DNA of 64,000 bases from CAWFSE01 sp963697565 (GTDB lineage: Bacteria; Actinomycetota; Actinomycetes; CAVWCF01): NCBI GenBank assembly GCA_963697565.1, contig CAVOOM010000008.1:434001-498000 (forward strand), in the 5' to 3' direction. Shown piece by piece: positions 47,567 through 56,082 of this stretch (position 1 is its first letter; every line of letters begins with the position of its first letter). A program made the position numbers and the translations under genes. The notes beneath the pieces are model-generated. The model did not search any database and had not been told where the DNA came from. It was given only the letters and a program-made list of their open reading frames with translations.

Positions 47567-47842
47567 GTGAGCCGCCGAGCGCCGCGCCGACCCCCTCCGC
47601 CACCAGCGGTGGAGCGCGTGGAGGACTACCGGGGCGAGCCGTGGGTGGTGCGCTCCATCACCGGGTCGGCGAGCACCAAGCCGTACCGCTGCCCGGGGTG
47701 CGACCAAGAGATCCGCCCGGCGACGCCGCATGTGGTGGCGTGGCCGCAGGAGGACCCCTCGGGGGGAGCCGGGCTGGACCTGCGCCGGCACTGGCACAGC
47801 CCGTGCTGGCGGGCCCGGGAGTCGAGGGGCCCGCGCTGGTGA
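47567..47842 (+). CDS. Small conserved zinc-site protein, unknown function
   Basis: 91 residues with a basic Pro/Arg-rich N-terminus, a conserved VVRSITGSASTKPYRCPGC block and a late HWHSPCW; the two CxxC cysteines plus His/Cys near the end could bind zinc. Often annotated in actinobacteria as 'ATP/GTP-binding protein' without evidence. GTG 47567 is preceded by TAGGGT (47554-47559) 7 bases upstream, a leaderless-type arrangement. The stop overlaps the start of the hydrolase gene (GTGA), so the two are translationally coupled. Confidence 0.75.
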   Translation: MSRRAPRRPPPPPAVERVEDYRGEPWVVRSITGSASTKPYRCPGCDQEIRPATPHVVAWPQEDPSGGAGLDLRRHWHSPCWRARESRGPRW

Positions 47843-48609
47843 CGACCGAGCTGCGCGCCAACCTCGTGCTCCCCGCCCGGCGGGAGGCGCTGACGCTCTA
47901 CACGGGCGACGGGCTGGCGCTGGTGGGCGAGCTCGCGCGGCCGGCCGACCGGGAGCCGGTGGCGACCCTCGTCTGCCTGCACCCGCTGCCCACGCACGGC
48001 GGGATGATGGACAGCCACGTGCTGCGCAAGGCCTCCTGGCGGCTGCCCGCGCTCGCCGGGATGGCCGTGCTGCGCTTCAACACCCGGGGCACCCTGTCGG
48101 CCGCCGGCCGCAGCGAGGGGGAGTTCGAGTCCGGCGAGGGCGAGGGCCTCGACGTCGAGGCCGCGGTGGCGTACGCGACATCGGCGGGGCTGCCGCGCAT
48201 CTGGCTGCTGGGCTGGTCCTTCGGCACCGATCTGGCGCTGCGCCACGGCCTGCTGCCGGGGGTCGAGGGCGCGATCCTGCTCTCGCCCCCGCTGCGGTTC
48301 TCCGATGGGGCCGACCTCGACCGGTGGGGCGCCTCGGGGCGGCCGGTCGTCGCCTTGGTCCCCGAGCTGGACGACTACCTGCGCCCGGAGGAGGCGGTCG
48401 AGCGGTTCGCCCGCATCCCGCAGGCGCGGGTCGTCGCCGTCGAGGGGGCCAAGCACCTGTGGGTCGGCGAGCCCATGGTGCGCCGCGTCTTGGACGAGGT
48501 GGTGGGCTCCGTCGTCCCCGGAGCGGCGCCGTTGCCGCCCGCGTGGGAGGGTCCGTACGAGACCCACAACGACGTCCCCACCGGCCGAGCGACTGGAGGC
48601 ACCCGATGA
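47839..48609 (+). CDS. Alpha/beta hydrolase
   Basis: 256 residues with a serine-hydrolase fold: oxyanion region LVCLHPLPTHGGMMDS, nucleophile elbow LGWSFGTDLAL and the His in EGAKHLWVGEP. The sequence style (HPLPTHGG, RFNTRG, GLDVEAAVAY) matches the small alpha/beta hydrolases similar to YtfL/CocE-like or 2,6-dioxo hydrolases annotated in actinobacteria; the substrate is unknown. GTG 47839 overlaps the stop of the zinc-site gene and its own stop overlaps the SDR gene by four bases, forming a tightly coupled operon. Confidence 0.85.
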   Translation: MTTELRANLVLPARREALTLYTGDGLALVGELARPADREPVATLVCLHPLPTHGGMMDSHVLRKASWRLPALAGMAVLRFNTRGTLSAAGRSEGEFESGEGEGLDVEAAVAYATSAGLPRIWLLGWSFGTDLALRHGLLPGVEGAILLSPPLRFSDGADLDRWGASGRPVVALVPELDDYLRPEEAVERFARIPQARVVAVEGAKHLWVGEPMVRRVLDEVVGSVVPGAAPLPPAWEGPYETHNDVPTGRATGGTR

Positions 48610-49361
48610 CCGACCTGACCGGCAAGCGCGCGCTCGTGACAGGGGCTTCGCGGGGGATCGGCCGGGCCATCGCCGCCGCGTACGCGCGGGCGGGCGCCGA
48701 CGTCGCGCTGGTGGCCCGCGACGAGGTGCGGTTGGCCGAGACCGCCCAGCTGGTGGAGACCGCCGGGCGGCGGGCGGTCATGGTCACCGCCGACGTGACC
48801 TCGCAGGAGGCCGTGCAGGCCGCCGTGGCCACCGCGGTCGAGCAGTTGGGCGGGCTCGACATCGTGGTCAGCAACGCCGGCGGCAACACCTTCATGTCGC
48901 CCGTCGTCGGGATGCGGCCCAGCGGTTGGGAGAAGACCCTGCGGCTCAACCTGGACTCGTGCTTCTTCGTCGCGCAGGCGGTCGGCCCGATCCTGCTGGA
49001 GCAGCGGTCCGGGTCGCTGATCAACGTCTCGTCGGTGGCCGGCATCACGGCCGCGCCGATGATGGCCCACTACTCGGCGGCCAAGGCCGCGCTGATCTCG
49101 CTGACCCGATCGCTCGCGCTGGAGTGGGCGTGGGCCGGCGTGCGGGTGAACGCCTTGGTGCCGGGCTGGATCGCCACGGACCTCACCGACTTCATCCGCG
49201 ACAACCCCGACGCCGAGACGGCGTTGATCGGCCGGGTGCCGATGCAGCGGTGGGGCCAGCCGGAGGAGATCGCCCAGCCGGCCGTCTTCCTGGCCAGCGA
49301 CGCCTCGGCCTTCGTCACCGGCCAGCTGCTGGTCGCCGACGGCGGCCTGTCGATCACGTGA
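48606..49361 (+). CDS. Short-chain dehydrogenase/reductase
   Basis: 251-residue classical SDR: cofactor loop VTGASRGIGRAIAAAYARAG, NAGGNTF, catalytic Ser/Tyr/Lys in NVSSVAG and HYSAAKAALISLTRSLA, and C-terminal WIATDLTDF and VTGQLLVADGG. It resembles 3-oxoacyl-ACP or acetoacetyl-CoA reductases, so a PhaB-like role in the neighbouring C4-CoA chemistry is possible but not shown. Coupled by ATGA to the hydrolase upstream; another hydrolase follows four bases later. Confidence 0.9.
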   Translation: MTDLTGKRALVTGASRGIGRAIAAAYARAGADVALVARDEVRLAETAQLVETAGRRAVMVTADVTSQEAVQAAVATAVEQLGGLDIVVSNAGGNTFMSPVVGMRPSGWEKTLRLNLDSCFFVAQAVGPILLEQRSGSLINVSSVAGITAAPMMAHYSAAKAALISLTRSLALEWAWAGVRVNALVPGWIATDLTDFIRDNPDAETALIGRVPMQRWGQPEEIAQPAVFLASDASAFVTGQLLVADGGLSIT

Positions 49362-49365
49362 TCCG

Positions 49366-50148
49366 ATGACCACCCTGGTGCTGCTGCACGCCTTCCCGCT
49401 GTCGTCGTGGATGTACGGCCCGCTGCGTGCCGAGCTGGCCGGCGTCCCCCTCGTCACGCCGGACTTCCCCGGCTTCGGCGCGGCCGCCGCCGCGCCCGGA
49501 TCCGAGCCCTCGCTCGCGGCGTACGCCGACGCCGTCGACGCGGCGGTGTGCGGGGTCGACGACTCTGTGGTGCTCGGCGGCACGTCGATGGGCGGGTACG
49601 TCACGCTGGCCTACGCCGCCGCCTACGCCGAGCGGATCGACGACCGCGTGGTCGGCCTGGCCCTGCTCGACACCAAGGCCTCGGCCGATCCCGAGGCGGC
49701 GAAGGCGAACCGGCTCCGGCAGGCGGCGGCCACCGAGGCAGACGGCCTCGCGGTGATCCTCGACGAGGTGGCGCCCAAGCTGCTGGGGGAGGCCACCGCG
49801 GCCGCCCGTCCGGACCTCGTCGAGTCGGTGCGCGCGCAGGTCGCCGCGGCCCCGCCCGCCTCGGTCGCGTACGCCTTGCGGGCGATGGCCGCGCGCGACG
49901 ACACCCTCGACGTCCTGCGGGCCCTGGCCGGGCTGCCGGCCCTCGTCCTGCGGGGCGCGGACGACGTGCTGAGCAGCCAGGCCGACGTCGAGGCGATGGC
50001 GGGCGCGCTCGGCTGCCCCGTCACCACGATCGACGGCGCCGGCCACCTGGCCGCCCTTGAGCAGCCGGCGGCGGTGGCCGCCGCCCTGCGCGCGCTGGTC
50101 GAGTCGTTGACTGACGCCCGACTGATCAGGTGTCGCGGAAGCGGTTGA
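49366..50148 (+). CDS. Alpha/beta fold hydrolase
   Basis: 260-residue serine hydrolase: LLHAFPLSSWMYGPL oxyanion segment, nucleophile GGTSMGGYVTLAYAAAYAERI, acid in LRGADDVLSS and the catalytic His in DGAGHLAALEQP. Near 3-oxoadipate enol-lactonase/peroxidase-like hydrolases in style; the substrate is unknown. Last gene of the four-gene coupled operon starting at 47567. Its end overlaps the convergent ccr gene by 23 bases. Confidence 0.87.
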   Translation: MTTLVLLHAFPLSSWMYGPLRAELAGVPLVTPDFPGFGAAAAAPGSEPSLAAYADAVDAAVCGVDDSVVLGGTSMGGYVTLAYAAAYAERIDDRVVGLALLDTKASADPEAAKANRLRQAAATEADGLAVILDEVAPKLLGEATAAARPDLVESVRAQVAAAPPASVAYALRAMAARDDTLDVLRALAGLPALVLRGADDVLSSQADVEAMAGALGCPVTTIDGAGHLAALEQPAAVAAALRALVESLTDARLIRCRGSG

Positions 50149-51457
50149 TCTCGTCGAGGTGCAGGGCCCGCAGCGCGGGATCGCGCACGCCGAGGCCCTC
50201 CTCGGGGGCCAGGCAGAGCACGCCGACCTTGCCCTGGTGCAGGTTGCGGTGCACCTCGTACGCGGCCTGCCCGGTCTCGGCGAGCGGGAGGGACTTGGAC
50301 AGCGTCGGGTGGACCTTGCCGCGCTGGATCAGCCGGTTGGCCTCCCACGCCTCGCGGTAGTTGGCGAAGTGCGAGCCGATGATGCGCTTGAGGTTCATCC
50401 AGAGGTAGCGGTTGTCGTACTCGTGCATGAAGCCGCTCGTCGAGGCGCAGGTGACGATCGTGCCGCCCTTGCGCGCGACGTAGACGCTCGCGCCGAACGT
50501 CTCGCGCCCGGGGTGCTCGAAGACGATGTCGACGTCCTCGCCGCCGGTGAGCTCGCGGATCCGCTTGCCGAGGCGCTGCCACTCCTTGGGGTCCTGGGTC
50601 TGCTCGTCCTTCCAGAACCGGTAGCCCTCGCCGGCCCGGTCGATGATCAGCTCGGCGCCCATGGCCCGGCACAGGTCGGCCTTCTCGGGCGAGGAGACCA
50701 CGCAGATCGGGGTCGCGCCGCCGTTCAGCGCCATCTGCGTCGCGTACGAGCCGAGGCCGCCGGAGGCGCCCCAGATCAGCACGATGTCGCCCTGCTTCAT
50801 GCCCGCGCCGTTGCGGCTGACCAGCTGGCGGTAGGCCGTGGAGTTGACCAGCCCGGGGGAGGCGGCCTCCTCCCAGGTGAGGTGCTTGGGCTTGTTGAGC
50901 AGCTGGTTGCTCTTGACCAGCGCGATCTCGGCGAGGCCGCCGAAGTTGGTCTCGAAGCCCCAGATCCGCTGCTCGGGGTCGAGCATCGTGTCGTTGTGGC
51001 CGAACGGGCTCTCCAGCTCGACCGACAGGCAGTGCGCGACGACCTCGTCGCCGGGGTGCCAGGTGTGCACGCCCGGACCGGTGCGCAGCACGACGCCGGC
51101 CAGGTCGCTGCCGATCACGTGGTACGGCAGGTCGTGGCGCTTGGCCAGCGGCGACGTGCGGCCGTACCGCTCGAGGAAGCCGAAGGTCGAGACCGGCTCG
51201 AAGATCGACGTCCAGACGGTGTTGTAGTTGATCGAGCTGGCCATCACCGCGATGTAGGCCTCGCCCGGGCCGAGCTCGGGCAGGGGGACCTCGTCGAGGT
51301 GCAGCGACTCGCGGGGGTCTCGGTCGCGGGTCGCGCGGCCCTCGAACATCGTGGCCTCGTCCTTGTGGACGGTGATGGCCCGGTAGGACTCGGGCAGCGG
51401 CATCGAGCCGATCGCGGCGGTGTCGTCGGCGAGGATCGCCTCGAGGATCTCTTTCAC
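50126..51457 (-). CDS. ccrA: Crotonyl-CoA carboxylase/reductase
   Basis: NADPH-dependent reductive carboxylation of crotonyl-CoA to (2S)-ethylmalonyl-CoA, the key enzyme of the ethylmalonyl-CoA pathway. 443 residues, medium-chain-dehydrogenase fold with the long N-terminus of the Ccr family. NADPH loop IWGASGGLGSYATQMAL. The four residues known to hold CO2 in Kitasatospora Ccr (Asn, Phe, Glu, His) are present as N79 (INYNTVW), F168-E169 (WGFETNFGG) and H363 (GSHFANYREA). It should therefore carboxylate, not only reduce. Divergent from nothing; the epimerase gene lies just upstream on the same strand. Confidence 0.96.
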   Translation of the reverse strand: MKEILEAILADDTAAIGSMPLPESYRAITVHKDEATMFEGRATRDRDPRESLHLDEVPLPELGPGEAYIAVMASSINYNTVWTSIFEPVSTFGFLERYGRTSPLAKRHDLPYHVIGSDLAGVVLRTGPGVHTWHPGDEVVAHCLSVELESPFGHNDTMLDPEQRIWGFETNFGGLAEIALVKSNQLLNKPKHLTWEEAASPGLVNSTAYRQLVSRNGAGMKQGDIVLIWGASGGLGSYATQMALNGGATPICVVSSPEKADLCRAMGAELIIDRAGEGYRFWKDEQTQDPKEWQRLGKRIRELTGGEDVDIVFEHPGRETFGASVYVARKGGTIVTCASTSGFMHEYDNRYLWMNLKRIIGSHFANYREAWEANRLIQRGKVHPTLSKSLPLAETGQAAYEVHRNLHQGKVGVLCLAPEEGLGVRDPALRALHLDEINRFRDT

Positions 51458-51514
51458 GTCGGCCTCCCGGGCTCTGCGACGGGCAGCGGCAGGGATCGCT
51501 GCGCTGAGTCCACG

Positions 51515-51974
51515 TTACTCGTGGGTAACCGACCCGGCCGCCCCGGTGCCAGGCTGGACCAGCTCGATCAGCACGCCCCCGGCGTCTTTGGGGTGGACGA
51601 AGTTGACCTTGGAGCCGGCGGTGCCCGTTTTGGCCGTTTCGTACAGCACCCGGACGCCCTGGGCGCGCAGGTGCGCGGCCACCGCCTCGACGTCGACCAC
51701 GGTGTAGGCCATCTGCTGGATGCCCGGGCCCGCTCTTGGCCAGGAAGCGGCCGATCGTGGTCTCCGGCCCGAGCGGCTCCAGCAGCTGCAGGCAGGAGCC
51801 GGAGTCGCCGACGGCCAGCATCGCCTCGCGGACGCCCTGCTCGGCGTTCACCTCCTGGTGCACGCAGCGCATGCCGAAGGCGCGGGCGTAGAAGTCGATC
51901 GCGGCGTCGAGGTCGGCGACGGCGATGCCGACATGGTCGATCCGGGTGACGAGGGAGGCGGGCAGCGGTTCCAT
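51515..51974 (-). CDS. mce: Methylmalonyl/ethylmalonyl-CoA epimerase (one frameshift)
   Basis: VOC-fold metalloenzyme interconverting 2S and 2R alkylmalonyl-CoA. The N-terminal half is IDHVGIAVADLDAAIDFYARAFGMRCVHQE, the middle VGDSGSCLQLLEPLGPETTIGRFLAKSGPG. After a +1 shift at about 51728 the rest reads QQMAYTVVDVEAVAAHLRAQGVR and VNFVHPKDAGGVLIELVQP. Metal ligands His13 (DHVGI), the Gln in CLQLLEP, His in the second repeat and Glu in LIELVQ fit the family. It lies 57 bases upstream of ccr on the same strand, so ethylmalonyl-CoA made by Ccr is a likely substrate before Ecm. Confidence 0.88.
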
Positions 51975-52090
51975 CCCCCGATCGTCTCAGCCTCCCGCAG
52001 GCCGGCGCCCGGGACCTCGGTCCCGACCAGTCGTGCGGGCGTCGTTAGGGTGGCATCAGGTCCTGTATCCCGCCTGTTGGAGGCCGCGCT

Positions 52091-53284
52091 ATGTCCGCGA
52101 ACCCGTCCGTCATCGTCGCCGGGGCCCGCACCCCGATGGGCCGCCTGCTCGGCTCGCTCAAGGGCTTCGCCGCCGCCGACCTCGGCGGGGTGGCCATCAA
52201 GGCCGCGCTGGCCCGGGCCGGTGTCGCGCCCGACCAGGTCGACTACGTGATCATGGGCCAGGTGCTGCAGGCCGGCGCCGGGCAGATCACGGCCCGCCAG
52301 GCCGCCGTCAAGGGCGGCATCCCCATGACCGTCCCCGCGCTGACCATCAACAAGGTCTGCCTGTCCGGCCTCGACGCGATCGCGCTCGCCGACCAGCTGA
52401 TCCGCGCCGGCGAGTTCGAGATCGTGGTGGCCGGCGGCATGGAGTCGATGACCAACGCGCCGCACCTGCTGCCGAAGTCCCGCGAGGGCTTCAAGTACGG
52501 CAACGTCGACCTGGTCGACTCGATGGCCTACGACGGGCTGTTCTGCGCGTTCGACCAGAAGGCGATGGGGCTGTCCACCGAGGAGTACAACGCCCGCTAC
52601 GGCCTCACCCGTGCGGAGCAGGACGCGTTCTCCGCGCAGTCCCACCAGCGGGCGGCGCTCGCGGCGAAGAACGGCGTGTTCGACGAGGAGATCGCGCCGG
52701 TCGAGATCCCGCAGCGCAAGGGCGACCCGCTGGTCTTCGCGACCGACGAGGGAATCCGCGGCGACACCACCGCCGAGAGCCTGGGCCAGTTGCGGCCCGC
52801 CTTCACCAAGGACGGCACCATCACCGCAGGCTCGGCCTCGCAGATCTCCGACGGGGCCGCGGCCGTCGTCGTGATGAGCAAGGCCAAGGCCGAGGAGCTC
52901 GGGCTGGCCTGGCTCGCCGAGATCGGCGCCCACGGCGTCGTGGCCGGGCCGGACGCCAGCCTGCACGAGCAGCCGGCCAACGCGATCAAGGCCGCGCTGG
53001 CCCGCGAGGGGCTGTCCGCGTCCGACCTCGACGTGGTCGAGATCAACGAGGCCTTCGCCGCGGTCGGCATCGTCTCGCAGCGCGCGCTCGGCCTCAGCGA
53101 CGAGCAGGTCAACCCCAACGGCGGCGCGATCGCCCTCGGCCACCCGGTCGGGATGTCCGGGGCCCGGCTCGTCCTGCACCTCGCCCTGGAGCTGAAGCGG
53201 CGCGGCGGCGGGGTCGGCGCGGCCGCGCTGTGCGGCGGCGGCGGCCAGGGCGACGCCCTGATCGTCCGGGTCCCGAAGGCCTGA
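52091..53284 (+). CDS. Acetyl-CoA C-acetyltransferase (thiolase)
   Basis: 397-residue type II thiolase condensing two acetyl-CoA to acetoacetyl-CoA or splitting it. Acyl-accepting Cys in NKVCLSGLDAIALA, NEAFAAV, the His segment NPNGGAIALGHPVGMSGARL and the second Cys in AALCGGGGQGDAL. First enzyme of the ethylmalonyl-CoA route. A TAGGGT element (52046-52051) lies 39 bases upstream and TGGAGG precedes the ATG, so this gene has a leader. meaB follows 20 bases after. Confidence 0.95.
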   Translation: MSANPSVIVAGARTPMGRLLGSLKGFAAADLGGVAIKAALARAGVAPDQVDYVIMGQVLQAGAGQITARQAAVKGGIPMTVPALTINKVCLSGLDAIALADQLIRAGEFEIVVAGGMESMTNAPHLLPKSREGFKYGNVDLVDSMAYDGLFCAFDQKAMGLSTEEYNARYGLTRAEQDAFSAQSHQRAALAAKNGVFDEEIAPVEIPQRKGDPLVFATDEGIRGDTTAESLGQLRPAFTKDGTITAGSASQISDGAAAVVVMSKAKAEELGLAWLAEIGAHGVVAGPDASLHEQPANAIKAALAREGLSASDLDVVEINEAFAAVGIVSQRALGLSDEQVNPNGGAIALGHPVGMSGARLVLHLALELKRRGGGVGAAALCGGGGQGDALIVRVPKA

Positions 53285-53304
53285 CGCTGGCCGCCACCGA
53301 GCCC

Positions 53305-54300
53305 GTGCCCGAGACCGGTCCCGACCCGCGGCGATCCCCGCTGCGCCGAGACGCCTCGATCGCGGACCTGGTCGCCGCGGCCCGGCAGGGCAACCCCCGG
53401 GCGGTCGCCCGGCTGGTGTCGCTGGTCGAGGACCGCTCGCCGCTGCTCAGGGAGGTGATGGCCGCGCTGGCCCCGTACGCGGGGCAGGCGCAGGTGATCG
53501 GCCTCACCGGCTCGCCCGGGGTCGGCAAGTCGACGACCACCTCGGCGCTCGTGGCGGCCTACCGCGCGCGGGGCCGCCGCGTCGGCGTGCTGGCCGTCGA
53601 CCCGTCCTCGCCGTTCAGCGGCGGCGCGCTGCTCGGCGACCGGGTGCGCATGCAGGACCACGCCACCGATCCCGGGGTGTTCATCCGCTCGATGGCGTCC
53701 CGAGGGCACCTCGGCGGCCTCGCCTGGGCCACCCCGCAGGCCTTGCGCGTGCTCGACGCGGCCGGCTGCGAGGTCGTGCTCGTCGAGACGGTGGGCGTCG
53801 GCCAGTCAGAGGTGGAGGTCGCGGGGGCGGCCGACACCACCGTGGTCCTGCTGGCGCCCGGCATGGGCGACGGCATCCAGGCGGCCAAGGCCGGCATCCT
53901 CGAGGTCGGCGACGTCTTCTGCGTCAACAAGGCCGACCGCGACGGCGCCGACACGACCGTTCGGGAGCTCACCCACATGCTCGCCCTCGGCGAGCGGGTC
54001 GAGGGCGCCTGGCAGCCCCCGGTGCTCAAGACGGTCGCGGCGCGGAGCGAGGGGATCGCCGAGCTCGTCGACGCGCTGGAGGCCCACCACGCGTGGCTGG
54101 CGGCCCACGGGGGCCTGCATCGGCGGCGGGCCGCGCGGGCGGCCGGGGAGATCGAGGCGATCGCCCTGGATGACCTCCGCGAGCGCATCGGCGACCTGAG
54201 GGGCGGCCGGCTGCTCGACGACCTGGCCGCCGAGGTGGTCGCCGGCTCGCTGGACCCGTACGCCGCGGCCGACCGCCTGGTCGACAGCGTCACCGCCTGA
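53305..54300 (+). CDS. meaB: MeaB-type GTPase chaperone of B12 mutases
   Basis: G3E-family P-loop GTPase (ArgK/MeaB) that gates cofactor loading into adenosylcobalamin-dependent acyl-CoA mutases and protects them. About 331 residues. Walker A GLTGSPGVGKSTTTSAL, VLAVDPSSPFSGGALLGDRVRM, switch region ETVGVGQSEVEVAGAAD and NKADRDGAD for guanine. GTG 53305 is the most plausible start; the frame is open further upstream. It is directly followed (33 bases) by the mutase large subunit, so it most likely serves that enzyme. Confidence 0.93.
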   Translation: MPETGPDPRRSPLRRDASIADLVAAARQGNPRAVARLVSLVEDRSPLLREVMAALAPYAGQAQVIGLTGSPGVGKSTTTSALVAAYRARGRRVGVLAVDPSSPFSGGALLGDRVRMQDHATDPGVFIRSMASRGHLGGLAWATPQALRVLDAAGCEVVLVETVGVGQSEVEVAGAADTTVVLLAPGMGDGIQAAKAGILEVGDVFCVNKADRDGADTTVRELTHMLALGERVEGAWQPPVLKTVAARSEGIAELVDALEAHHAWLAAHGGLHRRRAARAAGEIEAIALDDLRERIGDLRGGRLLDDLAAEVVAGSLDPYAAADRLVDSVTA

Positions 54301-54333
54301 CGCGCGCCGCCCGGCGGTTCTACTCTCGGAGGC

Positions 54334-56045
54334 ATGGACATGCCGTACGGGCCGCCGCCGGACGTCGAGGACATCGAGGCCGGCCGCCGCCGGTGGCAGG
54401 AGCGCTACGACGCGGCGCTCGCCGCCGGGCGGGTGCGCGACGCCGACTTCACCACGCTGTCGGGCGAGCAGGTCGATCCCGTGTACGGGCCGCCGCCGGG
54501 CGCCTCGGTCCCCGGCTTCGAGCGGATCGGCTGGCCGGGGGAGTGGCCGTTCACCCGCGGGCTGCACGCCACCGGCTACCGCGGGCGGCCCTGGACGATC
54601 CGGCAGTTCGCCGGCTTCGGCAACGCCGAGCACACCAACGAGCGGTTCCGCCAGATCCTGGCATCCGGGGGCGGTGGCCTGTCGGTCGCCTTCGACATGC
54701 CCACGCTGATGGGCCGCGACTCCGACGACCCGCGGGCGCTCGGCGAGGTGGGCCATTGCGGGGTCGCGGTCGACTCCGCCGCCGACCTCGAGGTGCTCTT
54801 CGCCGGCATCCCGCTCGGCGAGGTCACCACCTCGATGACGATCAGCGGGCCCGCCGTGCCCGTGTTCTGCATGTACGTGGTGGCGGCCGAGCGGCAGGGG
54901 GCGCCCGTCGAGGCACTGAACGGCACCCTGCAGACCGACATCTTCAAGGAGTACATCGCCCAGAAGGAGTGGCTCTTCCCGCCGGAGCCGCACCTGCGGC
55001 TGATCGCCGACCTGATGGAGTGGGTCGACCAGAACACCCCGGCGTACAAGCCGATCTCGGTGTCCGGCTACCACATCCGGGAGGCCGGCTCGACGGCCGC
55101 GCAGGAGCTGGCGTACACGCTGGCCGACGGGTTCGCCTACGTCGAGCTGGGGCTGGCGCGGGGGCTGGACGTCGACCGGTTCGCGCCCGGGCTGTCCTTC
55201 TTCTTCGACGCCCACCTGGACTTCTTCGAGGAGATCGCCAAGTTCCGGGCCGCCCGGCAGGATCTGGGCGCGCTGGCTGCGCGACGTCTACGGCGCCCGC
55301 ACCGACAAGGCCCAGCAGCTGCGCTTCCACACCCAGACCGCCGGCGTCTCGCTCACCGCCCAGCAGCCCGACAACAACGTGGTCCGCACGGCCGTGCAGG
55401 CCCTCGCCGCCGTGCTCGGCGGCACCAACTCGCTGCACACCAACGCCCTCGACGAGGTGCTGGCCCTGCCGTCGGCCAAGGCCGCCGAGATCGCGCTGCG
55501 GACCCAGCAGGTGCTGCTGGAGGAGATGGGGGTGGCCAACGTCGCGGACCCGCTGGGCGGCTCGTGGTACGTCGAGGCGCTCACCGACGCGATCGAGGCC
55601 GAGGCCGAGCGCGTGTTCGCGCAGATCCGGGCGCTGGGCTCGGACGAAACGATGACCAGCGGGATCCTCAAGGGCATCGAGGACGGCTGGTTCACCGCCG
55701 AGATCGCCGACGCGGCCTTCGCCTACCAGCGGGCGCTGGAGAAGGGCGACAAGAAGGTGGTCGGCGTCAACGTGCACCTCGACACGATCGAGGAGCCGCT
55801 GGAGATCCTGCGGGTGTCGCACGAGGTCGAGCGCGGGCAGGTCGCCGCGCTGGCCGCGCGCCGCGCGGCCCGAGACGAGCGCGCCGTGCGTACGGCGCTC
55901 GACGGGCTGCTCGCGGCGGCGCGCAGCAGGCGCCAACACCATCCCGGCGATGCTCGATGCCGTGCGCGCGGAGGCGACGCTGGGCGAGATCTGCGACCTG
56001 CTGCGCGCCGAGTGGGGCGAGCACGTGGAGCCCGCCCGGCTCTGA
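54334..56045 (+). CDS. icmA: Isobutyryl-CoA mutase-type large subunit (two frameshifts)
   Basis: Adenosylcobalamin mutase catalytic subunit of about 570 residues without a B12-binding domain. It carries RPWTIRQFAGFGNAEHTNERFR, GTLQTDIFKEYIAQKEW and GYHIREAGSTAAQE. At the two substrate-selecting positions it has Phe92 (QFAG) and Gln210 (IAQKE), the isobutyryl-CoA mutase pair, instead of Tyr and Arg of methylmalonyl-CoA mutase. Net +1 shifts occur near 55270 (native IWARWLRDVYGARTD) and 55930 (native GANTIPAMLDAVRAEA). TACTCT lies 7 bases before the ATG. The small B12-binding subunit is not in the window. Confidence 0.87.
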
Positions 56046-56082
56046 GCCCCGTGGTGCTGCGGAGGGTCGACCGTCGGGGACA

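Noticed and set aside
43119..47603. Single 1494-residue protein on the minus strand
   Set aside because: Only the last 502 residues are an aldehyde dehydrogenase. The rest is the antisense of the dehydrogenase and aldolase genes, kept open by high GC.
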